This document shows, piece after piece, positions 24,028 through 32,448 of a DNA stretch of 32,448 nucleotides. Both the position numbers and the translations under genes were made by a program. Origin of the DNA: Nitrospira lenta (GTDB taxonomy: Bacteria; Nitrospirota; Nitrospiria; Nitrospirales; Nitrospiraceae). Under the pieces are notes generated by a model. The model saw only the letters and a list, made by a program, of their open reading frames with translations. It did no database searches and had not been told where the DNA came from. The stretch is taken from NCBI GenBank assembly GCA_945905765.1, contig CAMDPZ010000025.1:1-32448 (forward strand). Direction: 5' to 3'. How positions within the stretch are numbered: the stretch's first letter is position 1; every line of letters begins with the position of its first letter.

Positions 24028-25356
24028 ATGATTGAGCGTTATACCCGTCCCAAGATGAAGGCCATCTGGGACGTGAAGCGGAAATACGAGATCTGGCTCG
24101 AAGTCGAGCTGGCGGCCTGCGCGGCCTTTGAACGGGACGGACAGGTTCCGCGCGGCACGGCGGCCCGCATCGGGAAGAAGGCCAAGATCGACGTGAAGCG
24201 GATCGACAGGATCGAGAAGGTGACGAAACACGATGTGATCGCCTTCCTCGAATCGTTGGTGGAGTCGGTCGGGCCGGAGCATCGGTTCCTCCATATGGGG
24301 CTGACCTCGTCGGATATCGTGGACACCTCCCTGGCGGTGCAGATGACCGAGGCGCTGGACCTCATCCTCGACGACCTTGCCGAACTGATCGCTGTGTTGA
24401 AGCAACAGGCGCTGAAGTACAAAGACACGGTGATGGTCGGCCGCTCGCACGGTATCCATGGCGAACCGATCTCGTTCGGCTTCAAGCTGGCCATTTGGTA
24501 CGAAGAGGCCTGCCGGCATCGGGAGCGGTTGACGCATGTGCGGCAGGAAATCGCCGTGGGTAAACTCTCCGGCGCGATGGGAACCTTCGCGCATCAAGGG
24601 CCTGAAGTGGAAGAGTATGTCTGCGCCAAGCTGGGGCTCACGCCGGATCCTGTCTCCAATCAAATCGTGCAGCGCGATCGCCATGCGGCCTATGCTACGG
24701 CCTTGGCCCTGTTGGCCGCCAGCATCGAAAAGTTTGCAACGGAGATTCGCCATCTGCAACGGACCGAGGTGCTGGAAGCAGAAGAATATTTCTCGGCGGG
24801 GCAGAAAGGCTCTTCGGCGATGCCGCATAAGCGGAACCCGATCGCCTCGGAAAACCTCTGCGGCTTGGCGCGCGTCGTGCGGGGCAATAGTCTCGCGGCG
24901 ATGGAGAACGTCGCCCTGTGGCATGAACGGGACATCAGCCATTCGTCCGTCGAGCGCGTGATCATGCCGGACAGCACGATCCTGATCGACTATATGCTGG
25001 GGCGGATCACTGACGTCATCAAGAACCTGGTGGTCTATCCCGAGAACATGCAGCGCAATCTCGATCTCACCGGGGGGCTGGTCTATTCGCAACGGCTGTT
25101 GTTGCTGCTCATTTCCAAGGGGGCGCAGCGGAAGGAATCGTATGAAGCCGTTCAGCGCCATGCTATGGCGTCCTGGCGAGGGGCCGGGGGACTGCAAGAG
25201 TTGGTTGGCAAGGACCCCTTGATCGCGAAGCACCTCACGGCCAAGGAAATCAAATCCTGTTTCGATCCGAAGTATTATCTGCGCCATTTAGATCAGATCT
25301 TCCGGCGGGTATTCGGGCCCAGCGCGCGTAAACCGGCGAAGGGGAAGAAACGATGA
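24028..25356 (+). CDS. purB: Adenylosuccinate lyase
   Basis: From ATG 24028 (GAGGAA just upstream) the 442-residue protein is a full-length adenylosuccinate lyase of the fumarase/aspartase superfamily. It shows HMGLTSSDIVDTSLAVQM, the SHGIHGEPISFG motif with catalytic His, KLSGAMGTFAHQGP and the flexible signature loop GSSAMPHKRNPIASEN with the catalytic Ser. It acts twice in purine synthesis, splitting SAICAR to AICAR and adenylosuccinate to AMP, with release of fumarate. An upstream in-frame start (TTG 23980) lies within the heptanucleotide block and adds no family sequence. The stop overlaps the chlorite dismutase start by 4 bases (ATGA). It begins the purine run purB-cld-purC-purS-purQ-purL-purF. 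Confidence 0.96.
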   Translation: MIERYTRPKMKAIWDVKRKYEIWLEVELAACAAFERDGQVPRGTAARIGKKAKIDVKRIDRIEKVTKHDVIAFLESLVESVGPEHRFLHMGLTSSDIVDTSLAVQMTEALDLILDDLAELIAVLKQQALKYKDTVMVGRSHGIHGEPISFGFKLAIWYEEACRHRERLTHVRQEIAVGKLSGAMGTFAHQGPEVEEYVCAKLGLTPDPVSNQIVQRDRHAAYATALALLAASIEKFATEIRHLQRTEVLEAEEYFSAGQKGSSAMPHKRNPIASENLCGLARVVRGNSLAAMENVALWHERDISHSSVERVIMPDSTILIDYMLGRITDVIKNLVVYPENMQRNLDLTGGLVYSQRLLLLLISKGAQRKESYEAVQRHAMASWRGAGGLQELVGKDPLIAKHLTAKEIKSCFDPKYYLRHLDQIFRRVFGPSARKPAKGKKR

Positions 25357-26144
25357 GATTCTGTATCGCAAGGCTCATGGGTTTTGCTGTAGTGCTGTTG
25401 GTCGGGCTGCTGTCGGTTGCTGAGGCGGCCGATCGCGACAAGCTGCTGAGCGAAGCGGGCGTCTACGGCACCTTTGCGGCATTCACGCTGGATGACGATT
25501 GGGCCAAAGAGGATCAAGCGACGCGGATCGCGCATCTGACGGTTTTGCGGGGGGTCGTCGAGCAGCACCGCGAGAAACTGGCGATTGATCTCTATTTGAT
25601 GCGCGGGTTGTCGGACCATGCGGATATCATGTTTCGCGTGCATGCCGTTGAGCTGCGCGAAACGCAAAAGTTTCTGCTCGATCTTCAGAGCAGCCTGTTC
25701 GGCCGGCATCTCAAGGCGGCCGGCATCATGCACGGATTGACCAAGAAGGCGAACTATGTGCCGGGGCTTCCGGACCAGATGAAGGCCGATCTGAAGACCG
25801 CCAGCGAACCTGGACCCAAGCCCTATGCGATCGTCATTCCGATCAGGAAGAACGCGGACTGGTGGGCGCTCGATCAGGACAAGCGGATGGCGCTGATGAA
25901 GGAGCATACGGAAGCCGCCTTGCCCTATCAGAAGACAGTGAAGCGCAAGCTCTATCACTCCACCGGGCTCGATGACCTGGATTTCATCACGTACTTTGAA
26001 ACCTCCAAGCTGGAAGATTTTCACAGTCTGATTCTTTCGCTGGAGAAGGTGAAAGAGTTTCAGTACGTGAGACGATTCGGGCATCCGACGTTGATCGGCA
26101 CGGCGATGTCGTTGCCCGAGATCATGGAAGTCTTGGCGCAGTAG
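25353..26144 (+). CDS. cld: Periplasmic chlorite dismutase
   Basis: The 263-residue precursor starts with a signal peptide (1-25, cut at AEA-ADRDK). The mature part is a pentamer-type (lineage I) chlorite dismutase that splits chlorite to chloride and O2 using b-type haem. Precursor Lys166, Trp170, Trp171, His185 and Arg198 correspond, after removing 25 residues, to Lys141, Trp145, Trp146, His160 (haem ligand) and the distal Arg173 described for the Nitrospira enzyme. GLSDHADIMFRVH and YHSTGLDDLDFITYFET are typical. The gene overlaps purB by 4 bases and lies 31 bases before purC, an unexpected place for a periplasmic haem protein. Translation is probably coupled to purB. Confidence 0.95.
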   Translation: MRFCIARLMGFAVVLLVGLLSVAEAADRDKLLSEAGVYGTFAAFTLDDDWAKEDQATRIAHLTVLRGVVEQHREKLAIDLYLMRGLSDHADIMFRVHAVELRETQKFLLDLQSSLFGRHLKAAGIMHGLTKKANYVPGLPDQMKADLKTASEPGPKPYAIVIPIRKNADWWALDQDKRMALMKEHTEAALPYQKTVKRKLYHSTGLDDLDFITYFETSKLEDFHSLILSLEKVKEFQYVRRFGHPTLIGTAMSLPEIMEVLAQ

Positions 26145-26175
26145 TATTCGTGATGGCGGGGAGAAGGGGCAGATC

Positions 26176-26880
26176 ATGACCATCGGCAACATGCTCTACG
26201 AAGGCAAGGCGAAGAAGGTGTTCGCCACGGATAAGCCGGATCAGGTCGTCCAGTACTTCAAGGACGATGCGACGGCGTTCAATGCGCAGAAGCGCGGGAC
26301 GATCCTCGAAAAGGGCGTGATCAATAACAAGATATCTGAGCGGCTGTTTGTGCTGCTGGAGCAGGCCGGGGTGCCGACGCATTTCATTGAACGGCTGAGC
26401 GACCGGGAGCTGCTCACGAAGAAGGTGGCGATCGTGCCGGTCGAGGTGGTGGTCCGCAATGTCGTGGCCGGCAGTTTGGCCAAGCGGCTGGGGTTGAAAG
26501 AGGGTGACCCGATTGAGCCGGCCATTGTGGAATGGTATTACAAGAACGACGCGCTGGGCGATCCACTTATCGCCGACGAACATATTCGATTGATGCAGCT
26601 GGCGACGCCGGAGCAGATGACGGAGATCAAGCGGCTCGCGTTGAAAGTGAATGGCGTGTTGCAGCCGTTCTTCCGCGAGCGTCAGATGATCCTCGTCGAT
26701 TTCAAACTGGAGTTCGGGCTGCACAAGGGCCAGCTGATCTTGGCGGACGAGATTTCGCCGGACACCTGCCGCTTTTGGGACCAGACGACGAAGGCGTCGA
26801 TGGATAAGGATCGGTTCCGCAAGGATTTGGGGAAGATCGAAGAGGCGTACCAAGAAGTTTTGAAAAGGGTGTGCGGATGA
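26176..26880 (+). CDS. purC: SAICAR synthetase (PurC)
   Basis: The 234-residue protein is a bacterial PurC of usual length. It starts with MLYEGKAKKVFATDKPDQV (nucleotide-binding strand pair), continues with DDATAFNAQKRGTI, VEVVVRNVVAGSLAKRLG and the aspartate/CAIR-binding LVDFKLEFGLHKG, and ends with ADEISPDTCRFWD, the C-terminal signature. It ligates aspartate to CAIR with ATP, giving SAICAR, the substrate of the purB product encoded upstream. The ATG follows GGGGAGAAGGGG. The 272 bases after it contain a repeat-derived, G+C-rich stretch before the small membrane protein gene. Confidence 0.96.
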   Translation: MTIGNMLYEGKAKKVFATDKPDQVVQYFKDDATAFNAQKRGTILEKGVINNKISERLFVLLEQAGVPTHFIERLSDRELLTKKVAIVPVEVVVRNVVAGSLAKRLGLKEGDPIEPAIVEWYYKNDALGDPLIADEHIRLMQLATPEQMTEIKRLALKVNGVLQPFFRERQMILVDFKLEFGLHKGQLILADEISPDTCRFWDQTTKASMDKDRFRKDLGKIEEAYQEVLKRVCG

Positions 26881-26903
26881 GGGAACGAAGAGGCTGGTTT
26901 TTT

Positions 26904-27070
26904 TGTTCGCAGAATGCGCAGGGGGAAGCCCTGCCTGGTCGATGTGCGCAGTTGCGGCTCACCCCGCCATCCCCCCGGGAGTTCCCCACCCCGTTTGGAC
27001 GGGGCCGGTGGAAGAGGCGGGATGCAGGGGCCGGTCTCTTTGCTCGCGCAACTCGTGGCCTGAGACGGCC
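26904..27070 (-). repeat. Hairpin element E: degenerate, G+C-rich repeat region after purC
   Basis: This gap holds fragments of the hairpin family. At 26904-26950, TTGTTCGCAGAATGCGCA and GTCGATGTGCGCAG resemble the two core halves in minus orientation. At 27029-27070, GGCCGGTCTC and GAGACGGCC form arms (9 pairs, one bulge) around a half-core, TGCTCGCGCAACTCGTGG. Between them CCCCGT and ACGGGG (about 26990-27004) form a short hairpin. No gene is supported; open frames here come from the repeat. Confidence 0.55.
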
Positions 27071-27152
27071 GCGTCGGCGGGCCCGTTCACCGCATCCTCC
27101 CAGTGAGTTCTAGCAGGCTTCCCTGATTGAAGAGGGAAAGAGAAGAGGTTAT

Positions 27153-27389
27153 GTGAAGGGGTTTCTGCGACTGTTCATGAATTATGGCCTGGTGGCCTCC
27201 ATTCTGGTATGGGCGTCGGTGGTGGGGATGATGGCCTATCGTCTGAACGAATCGCCCTGGCGTTGGGCCTTTGTGGTGCTCGTGTTCGTCGGGTTCGGGA
27301 CGATCGCAGCGATTTTCTGGATCAGGAAGTATGTGGATAGGCAGACTGAAGCATCCGAGCAGGGGAGTGAGGGGGGAAGGGCGACATGA
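27153..27389 (+). CDS. Small two-helix membrane protein in the purine run
   Basis: The 78-residue product has two predicted membrane helices (about 11-29, GLVASILVWASVVGMMAY; and about 38-57, WAFVVLVFVGFGTIAAIFW) and a hydrophilic C-terminal tail rich in Glu and Gly. I do not recognise a family. The GTG start follows AGAAGAGG. It lies between purC and purS on the same strand and is flanked on both sides by hairpin repeats; its stop codon and last four codons lie in the left arm of element C. No role in purine synthesis is indicated, so it may be a passenger. Confidence 0.6.
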   Translation: MKGFLRLFMNYGLVASILVWASVVGMMAYRLNESPWRWAFVVLVFVGFGTIAAIFWIRKYVDRQTEASEQGSEGGRAT

Positions 27390-27470
27390 ACGCTCTCTAT
27401 GCTCGCGGAACGCGCACGATCAGAATGTGCTCGTTCGACGCGCGCAGGTGAGAGCATCCATATCGCCCTT
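27377..27470 (-). repeat. Hairpin element C, arm contains the stop codon of the small membrane protein
   Basis: The left arm 27377-27396 and right arm 27451-27470 pair over 20 positions with three mismatches (C-A, A-C, C-A on plus). On the minus strand all three become G-U pairs. The core between them, GCTCGCGGAACGCGCACGAT and GTGCTCGTTCGACGCGCGC, is nearly identical to the inverse of element A's inner core. The left arm includes the stop codon at 27387-27389, so the right arm is an inverted copy of that gene's end. Confidence 0.85.
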
Positions 27471-27505
27471 CGTCGAGAGGTGTAAGAAGAGGTAAGGGGG
27501 GGACA

Positions 27506-27745
27506 GTGAAGGCAAAAATTCATGTGACATTGAAGCAGGGCATTTTGGACCCGCAGGGGAAGGCGATTGAGCATGCGCTCGGTTCGCTGGGGTTCAAGAA
27601 TGCGGGCAACGTGCGAGTCGGGAAGTACATGGAGGTGGAAGTGAACGAAACGGATAAGGCGAAAGCCGATGCCGCCGTGAAAGCCATGTGCGAAAAGTTG
27701 CTAGCGAACACGATTGTGGAAGAATATCGGTACGAGTTGCAGTGA
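27506..27745 (+). CDS. purS: FGAM synthase subunit PurS
   Basis: The 79-residue protein is a standard PurS: MKAKIHVTLKQGILDPQGKA, the GFKNAGNVRVGKYMEVEV strand pair and a final helix with CEKLLANTIVEEYRYEL. It forms the structural bridge that lets the glutaminase PurQ deliver ammonia to the small PurL, converting FGAR to FGAM. The GTG start follows AAGGGGGG. purQ and purL follow on the same strand, but purQ is separated by 188 bases filled with hairpin repeats, an unusually large gap for subunits of one complex. Confidence 0.94.
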   Translation: MKAKIHVTLKQGILDPQGKAIEHALGSLGFKNAGNVRVGKYMEVEVNETDKAKADAAVKAMCEKLLANTIVEEYRYELQ

Positions 27746-27769
27746 GATGGCGAGACGGCAGGACTTGGT

Positions 27770-27908
27770 TTCGTGCTCGCGCAACGCGCGGCCTCAGAAG
27801 GATGGATCGGGAAGCGGCCAGGCCATCCTTCTTGCTCGCAGAACGCGCACGATGAAACGGTGCTCGTTCGATGCGCGCAGTGAACGACGGCCTGGCCACT
27901 TCCCCGAT
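27770..27908 (-). repeat. Hairpin element D between purS and purQ, with a competing hairpin
   Basis: Arms 27806-27824 and 27889-27908 pair (18 Watson-Crick pairs, one C-A that is G-U on the minus strand, one bulge). The core TGCTCGCAGAACGCGCACGA / GTGCTCGTTCGATGCGCGC lies between. Just upstream a half-core, TGCTCGCGCAACGCGCGG, is followed by AGAAGGATGG (27797-27806), which pairs perfectly with CCATCCTTCT (27824-27833). This second hairpin overlaps the edge of arm D at both ends, and part of the core, so the two folds compete. Confidence 0.8.
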
Positions 27909-27933
27909 GAGATAGGAGCCTAAGGAAGAGCGT

Positions 27934-28656
27934 ATGAAGATTGGCGTGGTGGTGTTTCCTGGTAGTAATTGCGATCACGACTGTCAGCATATCTTTAAGG
28001 ATGTGCTGGGCCAGTCGGTGGAGATGATTTGGCACAAGGAGACCTCGTTGGCCGGGCTGGATGCGATCGTTCTGCCGGGCGGGTTTTCTTACGGTGACTA
28101 TTTGCGAACCGGCGCCATCGCGAAGTTTTCGCCTGTGATGGGGTTGGTGAAGGAGTTCGCGAAGGGCGGAGGAATGGTGCTCGGCATCTGCAACGGGTTC
28201 CAGATCCTGCTCGAAGCGGGGATGCTGCCTGGGGCCATGCTCCGGAACAAGTCGCTGCATTTCATTTGCAAGGATCTGTCTGTGAAGGTTGAGAATGCGG
28301 CCACGTCGTTTACCAGCGCCTGCCAGCCTGGTCAGGTCTTGAAGATTCCTATCGCCCATGCAGACGGGAACTACTATACCGATCCGGTCACGCTCGCGGC
28401 GATGCAGGCTAATGCGCAGATCGTTCTTCGCTATTGCACGCCGGAGGGCAAGGTGACGCCGGAGGCGAATCCGAACGGTTCGCTGGACAACATTGCCGGG
28501 ATCATCAATGCCGCGGGCAATGTGCTGGGCATGATGCCGCATCCGGAACGTTGCGCAGAGACAGTCTTGGGCAATGACGACGGGAAGCTGATCTTCCTGT
28601 CGATGCTGGAGTCGCTGAAGCAAGGCAAAAAGCCTTTGCAGATGGCGCCTGCCTAG
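27934..28656 (+). CDS. purQ: FGAM synthase glutaminase subunit PurQ
   Basis: The 240-residue protein is a class I glutamine amidotransferase: [12 protein letters not shown] at the N-terminus, [17 protein letters not shown], the nucleophile Cys86 in GICNGFQ and the catalytic His/Glu in [10 protein letters not shown] near residue 206. It releases ammonia from glutamine for FGAR amidation by PurL, with PurS as the connector. The start ATG follows AGGAAGAG. The purL start follows after 56 bases. Length and motifs are normal. Confidence 0.96.
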   Translation: MKIGVVVFPGSNCDHDCQHIFKDVLGQSVEMIWHKETSLAGLDAIVLPGGFSYGDYLRTGAIAKFSPVMGLVKEFAKGGGMVLGICNGFQILLEAGMLPGAMLRNKSLHFICKDLSVKVENAATSFTSACQPGQVLKIPIAHADGNYYTDPVTLAAMQANAQIVLRYCTPEGKVTPEANPNGSLDNIAGIINAAGNVLGMMPHPERCAETVLGNDDGKLIFLSMLESLKQGKKPLQMAPA

Positions 28657-28712
28657 CCTCTGTCGATCCGCATGTGGGCCGATTCGGATTGTGATCACGA
28701 AACCATGAGAGC

Positions 28713-30980
28713 GTGAAGTCTAAAATTATGGGACCTGTAAGCCAGCCAATGACCAAGGAACTCATCGCGCAACATAATCTGACGGACGACGAGTATCAGA
28801 AGATCGTCGGGATTTTGGGGCGGGAGCCGAATATTACCGAGTTGGGTATGTTCTCGGTGATGTGGTCGGAACATTGTTCCTATAAGAGTTCGCGCGTGCA
28901 TTTGCGGAAGTTGCCGACGACCGGCCCTCGAGTGGTGCAGGGGCCGGGGGAAAATGCCGGAGCCGTGGATATCGGCGACGGGCTCTGCGCGGTGTTTAAG
29001 ATGGAGTCGCACAACCATCCTTCGTTCATCGAGCCCTATCAGGGGGCCGCGACGGGGGTGGGGGGGATCTTGCGAGACATTTTTACGATGGGCGCGCGGC
29101 CGATTGCCTTGCTTGATGCTTTGCGGTTCGGCGGGCTGGACAATGCGAAGAACCGGCATCTGGTCAAGGGTGTCGTGGCCGGCATCGCCGGCTATGGCAA
29201 CTGCATGGGAGTGCCGACGGTCGGAGGAGAAATCGTCTTCAACGATATCTACTCGCAGAATCCGCTCGTGAACGTGTTGTGTCTCGGCATTGCGCATAAG
29301 GACAAGATCTTTCTGGGAACAGCAGCCGGCATCGGCAATCCGGTGATCTACTTCGGCTCCAAGACGGGCCGCGACGGGATTCACGGGGCCACGATGGCCT
29401 CCGACTCCTTCGATGATCAGTCGGAGCAGAAGCGGCCGACTGTGCAGGTGGGCGATCCCTTTACCGAGAAACTGTTACTGGAAGCCTGTCTCGAATTGAT
29501 GGCGGGCGATCTGCTGGTCGGGATTCAGGACATGGGAGCGGCCGGCTTGACCAGCTCCTCCTGTGAAATGGCGTCGCGCGCCGGCAACGGGATGGATCTG
29601 GACCTGACCGATGTGCCGCGGCGTGAGCCTGGCATGACGGCTTATGAACTGATGTTGTCTGAGTCGCAGGAACGCATGTTGATGGTGGCGCAGGCCGGCA
29701 AAGAAGAGGAATGCATCAGGATCTGCAAGAAGTGGGATCTCGATGTGGCGGTGGTGGGACGGGTCACAGGCGACGGCATCCTCCGTGTGAGGGATCAGGG
29801 CAAGGTGGTGGCGGAGATTCCTGCGAAGTCGCTGGCCGATGACGGGCCCCGCTACGAGCGGCCCTATTCGCCGCCCGGCTACCAGGACATGCTGACCAAC
29901 CTGAACTACGACGCGCTGCCCGATGTGAAGGATGCCAATGCGGCGCTGTTGTCGCTGCTGGAGTCTCCGACGATTGCGAGCAAACGCTGGGTCTATGAAC
30001 AGTACGACCATATGGTGCGGACCAACACGATGGTCCGGCCCGGCTCCGATGCCGCGGTGGTTCGGATCAAGGGAACAAACAAAGCCCTCGCCATGACGGT
30101 GGACTGCAATAGCCGCTACTGTCTGCTGCATCCCTACGAAGGGGCTCGTATTGCCGTGGCCGAGGCGGCGAGGAATCTCGTCTGTTCAGGCGCTGAACCG
30201 ATCGGGCTGACGGACTGTTTGAACTTCGGGAACCCGGAGCGGCCTGAGATCATGTGGCAGTTTGTGCTGGCGATTGAAGGACTGAGGGATGCCTGTGAAC
30301 ATTTCAAGGTGCCCATCGTCAGCGGGAATGTGAGCTTCTACAACGAGACCAACGGACTGTCGATCTATCCCACGCCGATGTTGGGCATGGTGGGTCTGAT
30401 CGAGTCGGTCGATCAGACGATGACCCAGTGGTTCAAGCAGGATGGGGATGCGATTATCCTTCTGGGTAAGACGAGAGAAGATCTGGGCGGCAGCGAATAT
30501 CTGAAAGTGCTCCATCACCGGGAGCAGGGATCGCCGCCGCTTCTCAGTCTTGAGGCGGAGAAGTCGCTCCATGACTTCCTCTTGAAAGCAATTCGTGATG
30601 GGCTGGTGCAATCAGCCCATGACTGTTCGGATGGCGGGTTGGCGGTCGCCTTGGTCGAGTCCTGCATCTCCGGTCCTGCCGCCAGGCGAGGGGCTGTGGT
30701 AGGATTGGGTCTCGACACCTTGCGGCGGGATGCCCTCTTATTTGGTGAGAGCCAATCACGGGTCGTCCTGTCGGTGAAGCCTGAGCTGGTCGAACAGGTC
30801 CTGAAGCGCGCAGGCGAGGCCGATGTTCCCGCGATGAAGATCGGGACGGTCGGAGGCGATCGTGTCGTCATCGATGTGGAGAAGGGGCAATGGAGCGAGG
30901 GCTGCCGCATCGATCTCCCGGTCGATCAACTGTTTGAGCAGTGGGCTTTTTCAATCGAACGAACGCTGAACCAGGCGTGA
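28713..30980 (+). CDS. purL: FGAM synthase large subunit PurL (small-type)
   Basis: The 755-residue protein is the PurS/PurQ-dependent form of PurL (about 740 residues; the proteobacterial single-chain form is about 1,300). It shows [12 protein letters not shown] near residue 50, the ATP-site [43 protein letters not shown] and the second half's [14 protein letters not shown]. It uses ATP and ammonia to turn FGAR into FGAM. I kept the GTG at 28713; ATGs at 28728 and 28749 are alternatives, and no strong ribosome site decides. The stop codon lies within a GCGTGAA heptanucleotide repeat and is 11 bases before purF. Confidence 0.96.
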   Translation: MKSKIMGPVSQPMTKELIAQHNLTDDEYQKIVGILGREPNITELGMFSVMWSEHCSYKSSRVHLRKLPTTGPRVVQGPGENAGAVDIGDGLCAVFKMESHNHPSFIEPYQGAATGVGGILRDIFTMGARPIALLDALRFGGLDNAKNRHLVKGVVAGIAGYGNCMGVPTVGGEIVFNDIYSQNPLVNVLCLGIAHKDKIFLGTAAGIGNPVIYFGSKTGRDGIHGATMASDSFDDQSEQKRPTVQVGDPFTEKLLLEACLELMAGDLLVGIQDMGAAGLTSSSCEMASRAGNGMDLDLTDVPRREPGMTAYELMLSESQERMLMVAQAGKEEECIRICKKWDLDVAVVGRVTGDGILRVRDQGKVVAEIPAKSLADDGPRYERPYSPPGYQDMLTNLNYDALPDVKDANAALLSLLESPTIASKRWVYEQYDHMVRTNTMVRPGSDAAVVRIKGTNKALAMTVDCNSRYCLLHPYEGARIAVAEAARNLVCSGAEPIGLTDCLNFGNPERPEIMWQFVLAIEGLRDACEHFKVPIVSGNVSFYNETNGLSIYPTPMLGMVGLIESVDQTMTQWFKQDGDAIILLGKTREDLGGSEYLKVLHHREQGSPPLLSLEAEKSLHDFLLKAIRDGLVQSAHDCSDGGLAVALVESCISGPAARRGAVVGLGLDTLRRDALLFGESQSRVVLSVKPELVEQVLKRAGEADVPAMKIGTVGGDRVVIDVEKGQWSEGCRIDLPVDQLFEQWAFSIERTLNQA

Positions 30981-30995
30981 AACGTGAAGGCATGA
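30975..30995 (+). repeat. Heptanucleotide repeat at the purL/purF junction
   Basis: GCGTGAA, ACGTGAA and GGCATGA run in phase from the last purL codons through its stop and into the purF start codon. This is the same unit type as at the ribH and nusB ends. Confidence 0.5.
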
Positions 30996-32448
30996 ATAAG
31001 CGAACCACAAAAGAACTTCCCGTCGTGTCACCGTCCTCGTCTGATGACGCAGGCCTCAATTTGATTACTCCTGATAAGTTTCACGACGAATGCGCCGTTT
31101 TCGGTATTTACGGCCACAAGGAAGCGGCCAACCTCACCTATCTGGGGCTCTATGCGTTGCAGCATCGTGGGCAGGAAGCCTCCGGCATCGTTTCTGGCGA
31201 TGGCGAGCACTTCTACGTCCATAAGGGGAAGGGGCTGGTTGCGGACATTTACAATCCCCAATCGCTTCAGCAATTAACCGGTTCGATGGCGATCGGACAC
31301 AATCGTTACTCCACGGCCGGGGGCAACGATCTGAGTAACGTCCAGCCGCTCTCAGTGAACTTTGCCTTCGGGAATCTGGCGCTTGCCCATAACGGCAACC
31401 TCATCAATGCGCAAGTGTTGCGTCACGAGCTCGAAGCCTACGGCGCAATTTTCCAGTCCACGTCGGACAGCGAAGTGATTATCCATTTGATCGCCCATTC
31501 GCGCGCCGACACCCTGTTGGCCCGCATCATCGATGCTTTGAGCCAGGTGCGTGGGGCCTTTTCGGTCGTCATGCAGACGGACGATGGGATCATCGCGGTG
31601 CGAGATCCGCACGGGTTCCGGCCCCTCTGTCTTGGGCGCATGGGCGATACCTACCTCGTGGCCTCGGAAACCTGTGCCTTCGACCTGCTTGGTGCCAAAA
31701 TCGTCCGCGAGATCGAGCCGGGCGAGCTGGTCGTGCTGAACGAGAAGGGTGTGACGAGCTACCATCCGTTCGCGCCGGTCAATCCGGCCATGTGTATCTT
31801 TGAATATGTGTACTTCGCTCGACCTGACAGCAAGATCTTCGGCGCGAATGCGGTCTATGCCACCCGCAAGGCCTTGGGCCGGCAATTGGCGAAAGAATCG
31901 TTGGTCAAAGCGGATATCGTCGTGCCGGTTCCTGATTCCGGAGTGCCTGCCGCGCTCGGTTATGCAGAGGGAGCGGGGATTCCGTTCGAGCTCGGCCTGA
32001 TCAGAAATCACTATGTCGGCCGCACCTTCATTGAGCCGGAGCAGTCGATCCGCCACTTCGGCGTGAAGGTGAAGCTCAATGCCGTGTCGGAGGTGCTGGA
32101 GGGGAAACGAGTCGTCGTGGTCGACGATTCGCTGGTGCGGGGCACCACGAGCCGTAAAATCGTGAAGATGATTCGCGATGCCGGAGCCAAGGAAGTGCAT
32201 ATGCGCATCAGTTCGCCTCCGATCATTTCGCCCTGCTTCTATGGCATCGATACGCCCACCAAGAAAGAACTGATCGGGTCCAGTCATTCGCTTGAAGAAA
32301 TTCGGAAATACATCACGGCAGACAGCCTTGCCTATTTGAGCCTCGATGGCATGCTGAATGCCTCCCCCGGCACCCCGGAACAGTACTGCAACGCCTGCTT
32401 CACCGAGAAGTACCCTATCGCGCTGACCCGCGCGGAGGAATGGCAGCT
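30992..32448 (+). CDS. purF: Amidophosphoribosyltransferase PurF, truncated by window end
   Basis: 485 residues are visible before the window ends. A 33-residue propeptide precedes Cys34 ([10 protein letters not shown]), the nucleophile of the N-terminal glutaminase, which must be freed by cleavage. Further motifs are [31 protein letters not shown] and the PRPP-binding [15 protein letters not shown] late CNACF pair supplies two of the four cluster cysteines, so this is the Bacillus-type, 4Fe-4S-containing, oxygen-sensitive form. The enzyme makes phosphoribosylamine from PRPP and glutamine, the first committed step of purine synthesis, although it comes last in this gene run. ATG 30992 has AAGG only one base upstream; initiation is probably coupled to purL termination 11 bases earlier. 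Confidence 0.96.
   Translation, partial: MNKRTTKELPVVSPSSSDDAGLNLITPDKFHDECAVFGIYGHKEAANLTYLGLYALQHRGQEASGIVSGDGEHFYVHKGKGLVADIYNPQSLQQLTGSMAIGHNRYSTAGGNDLSNVQPLSVNFAFGNLALAHNGNLINAQVLRHELEAYGAIFQSTSDSEVIIHLIAHSRADTLLARIIDALSQVRGAFSVVMQTDDGIIAVRDPHGFRPLCLGRMGDTYLVASETCAFDLLGAKIVREIEPGELVVLNEKGVTSYHPFAPVNPAMCIFEYVYFARPDSKIFGANAVYATRKALGRQLAKESLVKADIVVPVPDSGVPAALGYAEGAGIPFELGLIRNHYVGRTFIEPEQSIRHFGVKVKLNAVSEVLEGKRVVVVDDSLVRGTTSRKIVKMIRDAGAKEVHMRISSPPIISPCFYGIDTPTKKELIGSSHSLEEIRKYITADSLAYLSLDGMLNASPGTPEQYCNACFTEKYPIALTRAEEWQ

Noticed and set aside
24001..25287. 428-codon minus-strand frame opposite purB
   Set aside because: Antisense shadow; no recognisable domain and complete overlap with a certain gene.
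27520..28698. 392-codon minus-strand frame opposite purS and purQ
   Set aside because: It crosses two certain genes and a repeat element, and its C-terminus is antisense of purS.

Overview
The window is a roughly 60% G+C bacterial chromosome segment that looks like a nitrite-oxidising bacterium of the genus Nitrospira. The best evidence is a periplasmic chlorite dismutase (25353-26144) whose mature numbering reproduces the known active-site positions of the Nitrospira enzyme. A cyanase/ferredoxin-nitrite reductase pair and a NarK-type nitrate/nitrite porter agree with this. The assignment is inferred from protein families, not from a marker gene.

Layout. 1-1726: the 3' end of cynS followed by nirA, an ammonium-supplying module. 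1750-2797: a HicBA toxin-antitoxin pair and RNase HI on the minus strand. About 2.8-6.2 kb: an A+T-richer accessory island with a large nested inverted repeat, three minus-strand genes (two unrecognised, one DUF2188) and a divergent XRE repressor/ImmA-type protease pair with evident operators. 6.2-6.6 kb: intergenic hairpin repeats. 6.6-10.7 kb: two divergent single-domain GlnE-like nucleotidyltransferases, one with GlnD-like ACT domains, each with a -10 box directly before its start codon. 10.7-16.8 kb: a CHASE2-cyclase-PilZ sensor, a FecR-domain secreted protein, a TPR/outer-membrane-barrel protein and a GAF protein. 16.9-20.2 kb: groEL, groES and rpoH, all on the minus strand. 20.3-21.6 kb: narK-like porter. 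21.6-32.4 kb: a long plus-strand run ribBA-ribH-nusB-purB-cld-purC-(small membrane protein)-purS-purQ-purL-purF, with purF running off the window.

How the genes fit together. Cyanase and NirA make ammonium, NarK moves nitrite or nitrate, and the GlnE halves probably adjust glutamine synthetase. The purine genes then consume glutamine. RpoH presumably drives groESL through a CTTGAC-type promoter. The ImmA/XRE pair looks like a self-regulated switch of an acquired island.

Most notable non-coding signal. A family of hairpins shares a conserved apical stem, but each copy has its own 18-22 bp self-complementary basal arms (6271-6490, 6522-6617, 27377-27470, 27806-27908, and a degenerate relative near 27029). 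All seven substitution mismatches in these arms are G-U wobbles when read on the same core-defined strand, which suggests folding as RNA. In two copies the arm includes the stop codon of the adjacent gene. Degenerate 7-bp tandem repeats also recur at gene junctions. I saw no tRNA, rRNA, CRISPR array or insertion sequence.
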